DNA of 64,000 nucleotides from JANQEU01 sp965228045 (GTDB lineage: Bacteria; Bacteroidota; Bacteroidia; Cytophagales; Cyclobacteriaceae): positions 1,302,001 through 1,366,000 of the forward strand of contig OZ245789.1 in NCBI GenBank assembly GCA_965228045.1, in the 5' to 3' direction. Both the position numbers and the translations under genes were made by a program. Below, in pieces: positions 17,009-25,079 of this stretch. Numbering within the stretch: position 1 is the stretch's first letter; every line of letters starts with the position of its first letter. The notes under the pieces were generated by a model. That model did not search any database. It worked only from the letters and a program-made list of their open reading frames with translations, and had not been told where the DNA came from.

Positions 17009-17803
17009 CTACGACCAGGAGGATTTGAATAAAATAGGCGTGGTACCCTGAATTTTCTTGAAGTTTTTCACAAAATGACTTTGATCATAGAAGCCTACAC
17101 GCGCGGCCGTTTCAGAAATTGAACATCTGCTGATGATTTGCTTGGCTTTTTCGACCCTCAGATTTCGCAGGTATTGTAGTGGTGTCAAGCCATATTGACT
17201 TTTGAAACATCTGAGAAAATGGTATTTGCTCATACCTCCTGTTGCGGCAATATCCTCCAGCGTGAGGGATTGATGGAAGTTTCGATGCATGAATTCAATT
17301 GCAGCTGGAAATCTCGTTGGATTGATCCTGAGTTCTTTATGGCTGTATTTTCCGATAAGGTATTCCAGCAGATGGTTAAAGCTTGACTTTCTGATGTTAT
17401 TTGGACCAATGGCGGTTTTTAAGAATAACTGGTAGGCTATTGGATCGCTGACCGGGGACTTCTGGAATAGGAGGTCTTCGGAAAAATAGAAATCACTTTG
17501 CTGAGCCCATGTTTTAAGGTATTCCGGACCGAAAGTAATAGAGTGAAAGTGTAAGTATCGGTTTTCATGTGAATTGCCGGCATGCAAATCAGATGGATTG
17601 ATGATGAGCAATGAGCCGGGACCAATAAGATAGTGTTCGTTCTCGGTGAATCCCTGGTTGACGCCTTTCCAAACACCAAGAATCGTATAGTGATCATGAA
17701 AATGTCTTGGAAAATGAAAATCAGTATATCGGGTGGATGAAAGCCTGATACCCTCATCCAAACCTGATATGTTTTTGATCTCAATGTCTCCCATTTTGCT
17801 CAT
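17009..17803 (-). CDS. AraC-family transcriptional regulator
   Basis: 264 residues. The N-terminal half is a cupin-type sensing domain (HFPRHFHDHYTILGVWKG, then GPGSLLIINPSDLHAGN). The C-terminal half has two helix-turn-helix units: LEDIAATGGMSKYHFLRCFK and ISETAARVGFYDQSHFVKNF, followed by GTTPILF. The start overlaps the stop of the upstream permease by 4 bp, and the DJ-1-like gene follows. It probably controls this cluster in response to a small molecule. No DNA target can be assigned, though a shared leader sequence is noted at two genes of the run. Confidence 0.93.
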   Translation of the reverse strand: MSKMGDIEIKNISGLDEGIRLSSTRYTDFHFPRHFHDHYTILGVWKGVNQGFTENEHYLIGPGSLLIINPSDLHAGNSHENRYLHFHSITFGPEYLKTWAQQSDFYFSEDLLFQKSPVSDPIAYQLFLKTAIGPNNIRKSSFNHLLEYLIGKYSHKELRINPTRFPAAIEFMHRNFHQSLTLEDIAATGGMSKYHFLRCFKSQYGLTPLQYLRNLRVEKAKQIISRCSISETAARVGFYDQSHFVKNFKKIQGTTPILFKSSWS

Positions 17804-20235
17804 TCGTATCCGATAGCATCCACAGGATTTGCGTTGGCCGCACGATAAGTAACTATGCTGATGGTAGTCAGCACCACGAATGTGAATACGGCACCTACCA
17901 ACACAAAATAAAGCACATTGATGCTGATGGCATATGCGTAACTCGCTATCCAGTTTTGCAAAAGAAAATAGGTTACCGGCCAGATGACGAGGTTTGCCAC
18001 CGCAATCAGGATCATAAAATCTTTCGACAGGAGTAGCATTACCTGTGACATCGTGGCACCCAGTACTTTTCTTATGCCGATTTCTTTTGTCCGTTCTGCG
18101 GCCACATATATCGATAGCCCAATCACGCCTACCAGGGAGATCAGGATGGCGAGGATAGAGAAGCTTTTAAATACGCTGGCAAATCGGATCTCATTTTCAT
18201 ATAACCTGTCAAACTCACTGTCCATAAAGGCATATCGGAAATCCTCTTCAGGCACGGCTTCGACCCACTTTCTTTCAAGGTTTTGCATGGACTGGCGAAT
18301 GTCAATTTCGGGATTAAGTTTGATAGACATCACCGAAGGCTGTACGGTGTTTAGATTTTCAGAGGGGATACCAATAAAAACCATCGGAGAAATTGGCTCC
18401 CTCAGTGAGGTGAAATGAAAATCCTCTACCACACCAATGATCTTATGATCAAATTGCTGTCCTGTTATTCGAATCTGCTTTCCAATGGCCTCCTCATTGG
18501 TCCAACCCACCATACTTGCTGTTGATTCATTGATGACCACTGTTGCTGTGTCAGTGGAAAGGTCATCATCAAAGTAGCGCCCATTTTCCAGTTTTAAACC
18601 ATAAGCATTTTGGAAATTATAGTCGGTGACAAACAATTGGAAAAGAAATCGTTCCGTTGCCGGTACACCTATGGCCTGAAATGTTCCGCCACCGGCATTG
18701 CGACCCGGAACATGGAAAGATGAGGAGACGTCATTGATATAAGGTTCATTCTTCAATTCGTCCATAAACGTCTCGTAATCGGAACTAAGATTATTACCTA
18801 CCTCAAGTAGCAGGATCTGTTCTTTATCGAAACCCAGTTTCTTGTTTTGCATATAATTCAGCTGCAGCACAATAAAGACCGTTGCCAGCACCATGAAAAT
18901 GGATGCTGCAAACTGTATGGTTACAAGGAAATTACGTAAGCCAAATTTTTTGTGTGACAGCTTCACACCTCCCTTGAAGATCTGAACGATATTAAAGGTG
19001 GTGATAAAAAAGGCCGGGTACATGCCAGAAGCCAATCCAACTAGTACTGTGAGTGCAGCAAGGAAGAGTGCCACATAGCCAGCGTGGAAATCTCCAAAAG
19101 CAATTTCTTTTCCTGCCATCTGGTTAAATGTCGGAAGTGCGTAATAAACAATAGCTAGTGAGAGACAGACCGCTATGGTAGTGACTAATATAGATTCTGT
19201 TAGGAACTGAGCACGGAGTTGGCCTTTTGACGATCCCAGAACCTTGCGGACACCGACTTCTTTACTTCTCTTCACTGCATATGCAGTAGCCAGGTTAGTG
19301 AAGTTAAACCCTGCAATGATCAGAATCAGTATCGCGATCACCAGGAATAATACCACATTTCCAAAGTCACCATTTGGTTCGAATTCATTTGTAAACTGAC
19401 TTCTCAGGTGGATGGTAGAGATCGGCTGAAGAAAAAAGTCATGAATATTTCCGGCATCCACGTATTCCTGGTAGGTCTTATTCAAAATACTTTCTACCTG
19501 AGGACCCATACGCTGTTCCAGTAGTGGCGGGATTTTCTCAATCAGCAGAGGTCCAAGGGTCGGATTACTTAACCTCACATAAGTATGGATGGAATAGGAG
19601 CCCCAAAAAGTACTCCTGGAGATTGGGTAAGATTCCAATGATGCCAGCAGATCAAACTTAAAGTGACTTCGCTTGGGTACATCTTTTACGATGGCCGTGA
19701 TGTTAAAGTCATTTCCATTTCCGACTTCAATGGACTGATTTAGTATGTCCAGGCTTCCAAAATACTTCAGAGCTGTAGACTCTGACAAGACAATTGAATT
19801 GGGTGCTTTAAGGGCTTCTTTAGGGTTTCCGGAAATGAATTCGACACCGAAAATTTCGAAGAAAGAGCTGTCCGCCGCATAAAACCGGTCCTCATAGTAG
19901 ATCTTATCATCGATTTCAACCCGAGCCTGGTTTCCGGGGTCAAAAACCCTGGAATAGGAGGTCACCTCCGGGAAATCCTGGTAAAGGGTGGGCCCCAATG
20001 GTGGGGGAGTAGTTGCATAAACATTGGACCGGTCAGGAAAATGACGCTCCAGGGCAATCCTGAATACACTTTCACCGTCTTTGTGATAACTGTCATAGTT
20101 AATCTCATCCCAGACGAAGGCCATAATCAGGAGTGCGCAACTAAGCCCTAAACTAAAGCCCAGAATATTGATGATGGAGAAAGTTTTTTTGCGAAGCAGG
20201 CTTCGGATGCCAATTAAAATGTAGTTTTTGATCAT
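17800..20235 (-). CDS. MacB/FtsX-type ABC transporter permease
   Basis: 811 residues with the usual layout of Bacteroidota FtsX-like permeases: an N-terminal helix (about 20-40), a MacB-type periplasmic domain, three helices near 285-405, a second periplasmic domain, and three C-terminal helices. The FtsX signature appears twice (KRSKEVGVRKVLGSSKGQLR and ERTKEIGIRKVLGATMSQVM), showing the tandem-duplicated architecture. No ATPase gene is nearby. The 27-bp gap to the second permease gene and the 4-bp overlap with the AraC gene point to one operon. These proteins often act in stress or antimicrobial-peptide export, but the substrate is unknown. Confidence 0.92.
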   Translation of the reverse strand: MIKNYILIGIRSLLRKKTFSIINILGFSLGLSCALLIMAFVWDEINYDSYHKDGESVFRIALERHFPDRSNVYATTPPPLGPTLYQDFPEVTSYSRVFDPGNQARVEIDDKIYYEDRFYAADSSFFEIFGVEFISGNPKEALKAPNSIVLSESTALKYFGSLDILNQSIEVGNGNDFNITAIVKDVPKRSHFKFDLLASLESYPISRSTFWGSYSIHTYVRLSNPTLGPLLIEKIPPLLEQRMGPQVESILNKTYQEYVDAGNIHDFFLQPISTIHLRSQFTNEFEPNGDFGNVVLFLVIAILILIIAGFNFTNLATAYAVKRSKEVGVRKVLGSSKGQLRAQFLTESILVTTIAVCLSLAIVYYALPTFNQMAGKEIAFGDFHAGYVALFLAALTVLVGLASGMYPAFFITTFNIVQIFKGGVKLSHKKFGLRNFLVTIQFAASIFMVLATVFIVLQLNYMQNKKLGFDKEQILLLEVGNNLSSDYETFMDELKNEPYINDVSSSFHVPGRNAGGGTFQAIGVPATERFLFQLFVTDYNFQNAYGLKLENGRYFDDDLSTDTATVVINESTASMVGWTNEEAIGKQIRITGQQFDHKIIGVVEDFHFTSLREPISPMVFIGIPSENLNTVQPSVMSIKLNPEIDIRQSMQNLERKWVEAVPEEDFRYAFMDSEFDRLYENEIRFASVFKSFSILAILISLVGVIGLSIYVAAERTKEIGIRKVLGATMSQVMLLLSKDFMILIAVANLVIWPVTYFLLQNWIASYAYAISINVLYFVLVGAVFTFVVLTTISIVTYRAANANPVDAIGYE

Positions 20236-20262
20236 TTTTCGAAAGATTAGGAAGTGACAGTT

Positions 20263-22722
20263 TTATTCGTAACGCAAAGCGTCTACAGGGTTTAAATTGG
20301 AGGCCCTGGCTGTATGAAAGCTCGTAGAAATAATCGCAGATAATAACATCAGACCGATGGAAAGAAAGAATACAGATAGGCTAATGCCCGGATTGTACGC
20401 AAAATTTTCAATCCAGCTTTTCATCACCAGGTAGGAGATAGGTGTCGCAATCAAAAAGCCAAGTGCCACCAGCTTAAGGAAGTCCAACGTAAATCCTTTG
20501 TATATGCTGAAGGATGAGCTGCCTAGTACCTTTCTAATACCAATCTGCTTGGTTTTCTGTTGAACATGCACCGTAGAGAGTCCGAATAAACCCAGTGATG
20601 CGAGCAGCAAGGCAATGATCGAGAAGGAAAGAGACAGATTCGCAAATCGCTGCTCATTAATATAGAGTCTGTTGAAATAATCGTCCAGGAAAAAACTCAT
20701 GAAAGGATTTCCGGGAAATACATCTGCCCAGGTCTGTTGAACTTCTTGCACCGTGTTCTGACAGTCGGACGTGTTCATTTTGATGCTGAAAAATTCTCCG
20801 CCGTAGTTCGTGAAGAAAAAGGAGATGGGTTCCGGTTCTGATTTCAGAGACTCCTGGTTGTAGTCATTTACTACTCCTATCACCTTGGGTTTAAAGTCAT
20901 TCCCCACAGAAGCGAGGGTTTCCCCTATGATTTCTTCGGGTTCATAGCCAAGTTTTCTTGCTCCGGATTCAGTTATGACAATGGATCCGTTTTGGTCCGC
21001 AATGAATTCTGGTGTGAATACCGTACCAGCAATGATTTCCATATCGAATACATCCACAAAGTTGAAATCCATACTATTCCAGCGAAAGATCACGGCACTT
21101 TCATCCGGCTCGGAGGATTTTTTAAAACTTACCTTGTACTGTCTTTTTTTACCGGGTATGGTAAGTGAGGCGGCTACATTCTGAATGTTTGAGTTTTCCT
21201 TTAGCTTATTTCTGAAAAGCTCGATTTTGTTCTCATATGCTTCACGTTCTTTAGGCACTACTCCAGGTCTTTCAATTACAAGAATCTGCTCGGTGGTCAT
21301 ACCGATATCCTGAGAAATCATATAGCTGATTTGTTGGTATACTATGATGGTCCCGGTGACCAGGATCATGGAGGCCGCATATTGAAAAACTACCAGGCTC
21401 TTTCTAAGCGTATTTCCGGAATCCGAGTGGATGAATTTACCTCGAAGGACTTTCAAAGGACCAAAAGAGGATAGCATAAAGGCAGGATAGGCTCCTGAAA
21501 GCAGTGTACCTATGAACCAAATTCCTAAACCATTCCATAAGAAGTTAGTATTGAAAATATCATTAAGCTGGAATTGATATCCTGTCATTTGATTGAAATA
21601 AGGTAGCACAATGATTACCCAAACGCATGCGATCAAAACCGAGATGAAATTGACAACAGCGGCCTCGAATAGAAACTGGATCATAAGGTGCTTCTGATGT
21701 GCACCAACTGTTTTTCTTATTCCTACTTCTTTGGCTCTGTACATAGCCTGAGACGTGGTCAGGTTTACATAATTGATCCAGGCGATCAGGAGTATGAAAA
21801 TCATCACCAGCGTCAGGGCACTGATCAGGTCCTCATCACTATTGATTTCGGATTCTTCCGCCAGGTTTGATTTCAGGTGAATATCTGTGATGGCAATCAG
21901 TTCCAGTGAATCAGTAGCGAAGCTTTCCTGGGAATCTGTAAAACGACTAATAATGGATGGAAATTTCGATTCAGTCTTTTGAGGATCTGAATTGTCCTGC
22001 AATCGGATGTAGGTGTACATATCTTTCCTTTGCCAGGATTGATCATAACGCGGGATAGCATAGTCTCCGCGGGTGTATAAGGTCTCATACGAAAACAGCA
22101 CGTCAAATTTCAGATGAGTATTTTCCGGAAGGTCTTCAAATACACCGGAAACAGTACACAGTTCATTGTTTCGATCATCGTCCTGCATTCGTAGAAACTG
22201 TCCGATAGGGTCTTTATCACCAAAATACAGCTTCGCCATCTCGCGCGAGATCACCGCCTGGAAGGGTTCGGAAAGTGCAGTTTTTGGGTCACCCAAAACC
22301 ATCTCATATCCCATCATCGGCAGAAAAGAAGAATCTGCGTATAAAAACTTCCGTTGCTTGATGGCCACTGGTTCGCCGACTTCAGGCTCAGTGGAAATGA
22401 CAATATTATTTTTATAGCCAAGGTTATATAACCTGGCCTGACCAATCACCTCCGGCAACTCAGATTGAAGGGTAGGACCGACAGCAGGATAGTTTTCAGC
22501 GCTGTACACGACGAGTTCTTCCCCAAGAAATTGTTTGAGGTTTACACGATAAAGGTTCTGAGATTCCTCCAGGAAAGTATCAAAGCTACGCTCAAAGTTG
22601 GTATAGTGATTTAAGAGTAGGTAAACGGAGGAGCCCAGCGAAAGGGTCAGTATTGCGATAAGCGATTGCAGTTTATGCCTAAGCAAGGTTCTAACTACAA
22701 TCTTCAATTGAAGATTATTCAT
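20263..22722 (-). CDS. MacB/FtsX-type ABC transporter permease (paralogue)
   Basis: 819 residues from the ATG at 22722, where the protein begins MNNLQLKIVVRTLLRHKLQS, the standard start of the family; an ATG at 22755 adds 11 residues. It has the same two-half plan as the adjacent permease, with FtsX motifs MYRAKEVGIRKTVGAHQKHL and QKTKQIGIRKVLGSSSFSIY. The two proteins are clear paralogues but well diverged. Only permeases are present; the ATP-binding subunit must be encoded elsewhere. It is the first gene of the six-gene minus-strand run ending at 13710. Confidence 0.92.
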   Translation of the reverse strand: MNNLQLKIVVRTLLRHKLQSLIAILTLSLGSSVYLLLNHYTNFERSFDTFLEESQNLYRVNLKQFLGEELVVYSAENYPAVGPTLQSELPEVIGQARLYNLGYKNNIVISTEPEVGEPVAIKQRKFLYADSSFLPMMGYEMVLGDPKTALSEPFQAVISREMAKLYFGDKDPIGQFLRMQDDDRNNELCTVSGVFEDLPENTHLKFDVLFSYETLYTRGDYAIPRYDQSWQRKDMYTYIRLQDNSDPQKTESKFPSIISRFTDSQESFATDSLELIAITDIHLKSNLAEESEINSDEDLISALTLVMIFILLIAWINYVNLTTSQAMYRAKEVGIRKTVGAHQKHLMIQFLFEAAVVNFISVLIACVWVIIVLPYFNQMTGYQFQLNDIFNTNFLWNGLGIWFIGTLLSGAYPAFMLSSFGPLKVLRGKFIHSDSGNTLRKSLVVFQYAASMILVTGTIIVYQQISYMISQDIGMTTEQILVIERPGVVPKEREAYENKIELFRNKLKENSNIQNVAASLTIPGKKRQYKVSFKKSSEPDESAVIFRWNSMDFNFVDVFDMEIIAGTVFTPEFIADQNGSIVITESGARKLGYEPEEIIGETLASVGNDFKPKVIGVVNDYNQESLKSEPEPISFFFTNYGGEFFSIKMNTSDCQNTVQEVQQTWADVFPGNPFMSFFLDDYFNRLYINEQRFANLSLSFSIIALLLASLGLFGLSTVHVQQKTKQIGIRKVLGSSSFSIYKGFTLDFLKLVALGFLIATPISYLVMKSWIENFAYNPGISLSVFFLSIGLMLLSAIISTSFHTARASNLNPVDALRYE

Positions 22723-22817
22723 GATTTTGAGTTTTGACAGTAGAAATATTGTCAAATACCGGATAGAATAAAATGAGATTTATACGAATGGCCAAAGTCG
22801 AGTCGTTATGGATTTGA

Positions 22818-23597
22818 ATGAAAATTGAAAACTCACCGCTCATAAAGCAGATAGCCTGTCTGGTTATTTCCCTTTTTGCAACAAGTCAACTTTTCGCCCA
22901 GTCAGTTGGTATTGATGCTCTGATCCTGGAAAATGGAAAGTGGAAGTATGAAGAGATATCTTCTTTCTCAGAAAGAGGGATCGGCACGATTGATCACAAA
23001 TTAATTCCTTATGAAGTAGCGGAAGGAGTGGTATTCGGGATGGATAATGTCCCTGATTTTTGGTTTGACATTATCGAGGAGAAAGGTCTGGACTGGGGTC
23101 GAACTCAGAAAGTACAGATCAATGGACATCCGGAAGACTTGTTTTTAGATAACCGGACAAAAATTAAGGTATACTATTCCGGAATGGAGGGTAACAGAAA
23201 GGTTAGGGGTCTGTACCGTACTTATAGTGCAGATCAGATTATTGTTGGTTCCGATACGATTTACCTGGATGAAATTGAGAAAGTTAAGGGCTATGTTGAG
23301 ACATCAGATGGATCTAAGTTCTTCGGGACCACCTTATTGGGAGTAAGTGGACTATCCTCTACCGGAGTGATCATCAGTATCGCGGCATGGGGCTTAGGGC
23401 CAACCGGCCTTACCATAGCTGCTATGTCCGGTGCCACCTACATTATGGGCATCAACATTTATGGGAAGAGAGTATACCATTTTGAAAGAAAGGATTCCAA
23501 TATTTCATTGGGTCTCTCCGGTGCTGACTATAGGGTAAGTGAGGTAAATTTTATGGATGTGCTACCATCCTGCGTAGGAAGTGTCCAGGCAAAATAA
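22818..23597 (+). CDS. Exported protein of unknown function, 259 aa
   Basis: A signal peptide covers about residues 8-28 (IACLVISLFATSQLFAQ). The body has no family that I recognise; VYYSGMEGNRKVRGLYRTYS and the region around EKVKGYVETSDG look beta-rich. A glycine-rich hydrophobic segment at about 175-215 (GLGPTGLTIAAMSGATYIMG) may be a membrane helix or hairpin. Its 3' end overlaps the convergent Asp-box lipoprotein gene by 70 bp. It is divergent from the permease gene across 95 bp. Confidence 0.65.
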   Translation: MKIENSPLIKQIACLVISLFATSQLFAQSVGIDALILENGKWKYEEISSFSERGIGTIDHKLIPYEVAEGVVFGMDNVPDFWFDIIEEKGLDWGRTQKVQINGHPEDLFLDNRTKIKVYYSGMEGNRKVRGLYRTYSADQIIVGSDTIYLDEIEKVKGYVETSDGSKFFGTTLLGVSGLSSTGVIISIAAWGLGPTGLTIAAMSGATYIMGINIYGKRVYHFERKDSNISLGLSGADYRVSEVNFMDVLPSCVGSVQAK

Positions 23598-24793
23598 ACC
23601 CTGTTGTCCATTTTGACCATTTGAGGGAATCCGCTTCCTCTGCTTTCTGATGTTTCGCTTATTACAAAAACTTCACCCTTCGAGCCATCTTTACTAACCT
23701 GCTGTGCTTTGATGACGGTTCTGTCTGTTTCCGTGTCCAGCCAGCTGATGATGGCTGAGTTTTCTGATAAAAACTCAACATCCACTCTGCCCAGGGGTTC
23801 GGAGTCGTCAATCATAATGGGGTAACCAAAACTAGCTCCGCCGTCTTCGGAAAAAATAAGCTTGACCTGCGGTTTATTTCCAGGCGCCGAATACCATGCC
23901 ACCGCCAGGTTATTTTCAAGTGCATCCACCCGGGGTCCGTTCACAGGGCATCCTGCGATGTTCCAGTTGTCGGCGTAGATCGTTTCAGGGGCGGTCCATT
24001 TACCATTAACCTTGCGGACAATACTCATATCTCTGATTTCCAGCTCGGAACGATCCCGGTAAACTACCACCGGTCCGGAGGCAGTCATAGCGGCTCCGGT
24101 CTGACAGCAGTCACACACCCTGCCATCCAGCTCATACTCATCGGCGATGGATCCATCAATCTTCATGCTGGCTGTCCTTATGGTCATTGCGCCTCCTCCG
24201 TGATCGCCGTGGCCATGACCTCCTGTATTACGGCCATCCAGCCAGGCAACCATGAAAGCACCATCCGACGATAGCATGGATATAAAACCGTGCTCTGTTG
24301 GCGTGCCATCATCATGGATGACTATAGGTTCAGACCAGTTGCCGCCGGCTGGTTTCCGGACGATGTTCACATCATAAGAATAGGTGCCGGAGGAACTCTT
24401 TGCCAGAAAATGAGCAATCATATCACCATTTTCAGCCACAGAGATCATAGGATAATCTGCCCAGTTGACAAACCAGTCATCTCCGGACGCAATCAACTCT
24501 GGTTGTGACCAGTTCTCACCATCCAGAGTGGCATATTTTAAATCCACCCAAACAGAATCTCTTCTTTCCACCCACGACATATACAGCTTGCCATCTCCAC
24601 CAACCACCAGGTGGGGTAGGGAGGCATTACTACCAGTGGGAGATTTCATTGATTCCATCACTGGTTTGGGTTGGGACTGCTTTTCTTCCTGTTTTTGTGT
24701 GCAGGAAAAAACGATCAGCAAGATGATCAAAATGGGATTATGGAGTTTCAAAGCAACTGATCTTATATCGTATTTGGTATTCTTCACCGTCAA
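23528..24793 (-). CDS. Asp-box (BNR-like) propeller lipoprotein
   Basis: Up to 421 residues. The lipobox is in ILIILLIVFSC, near residue 31 from the ATG at 24793. A TTG at 24751 would give a shorter, more typical lipoprotein signal and reduce the overlap with the upstream gene from 56 to 14 bp; I think it is the likelier start. The body shows propeller-type repeats, with one Asp box SEDGGASFGYP and DGRNTGGHGHGDHGG, a His-rich loop that could bind metal. CDCCQTG provides a nearby Cys cluster. It lies after copA and a small lipoprotein gene, so a link to metal handling is possible. Confidence 0.78.
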   Translation of the reverse strand: MTVKNTKYDIRSVALKLHNPILIILLIVFSCTQKQEEKQSQPKPVMESMKSPTGSNASLPHLVVGGDGKLYMSWVERRDSVWVDLKYATLDGENWSQPELIASGDDWFVNWADYPMISVAENGDMIAHFLAKSSSGTYSYDVNIVRKPAGGNWSEPIVIHDDGTPTEHGFISMLSSDGAFMVAWLDGRNTGGHGHGDHGGGAMTIRTASMKIDGSIADEYELDGRVCDCCQTGAAMTASGPVVVYRDRSELEIRDMSIVRKVNGKWTAPETIYADNWNIAGCPVNGPRVDALENNLAVAWYSAPGNKPQVKLIFSEDGGASFGYPIMIDDSEPLGRVDVEFLSENSAIISWLDTETDRTVIKAQQVSKDGSKGEVFVISETSESRGSGFPQMVKMDNRVYFAWTLPTQDGSTSIKFTSLTL

Positions 24794-25013
24794 AGTCTTT
24801 TGTTGTCTGCATATAAACCCTCGTCAGTGTATTACAATTGGTCTCATTTGTAAGAGAATCAAACCTTGGACGAATAGTTGAGTAAAAAGTCTCATCACTC
24901 GTTGGAAAATAGGTGATTTGCTCGTCATCACAAGTACAATTGTTCAATGGCTCTTCTTTATCGCAAGAGCATAATAGTAACACCCACAGGGATAATAAAT
25001 AGTAAGTTCTCAT
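24738..25013 (-). CDS. Small lipoprotein, 91 aa
   Basis: MRTYYLLSLWVLLLCSCDKE is a clear lipoprotein signal, with the lipidated Cys at 17. The mature part has four more cysteines (CTCDDE, NCN, SC near the end), probably disulfides. No family is recognised. It starts 66 bp after copA and may be a tail gene of the copper operon, or a unit with the Asp-box lipoprotein that overlaps its 3' end. Confidence 0.65.
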   Translation of the reverse strand: MRTYYLLSLWVLLLCSCDKEEPLNNCTCDDEQITYFPTSDETFYSTIRPRFDSLTNETNCNTLTRVYMQTTKDFDGEEYQIRYKISCFETP

Positions 25014-25079
25014 TTTCTAGCTGGTTCAAAATCGTAAAGATATGATGTGACGATTTAACTTACTAAAACATCGGTGTCC

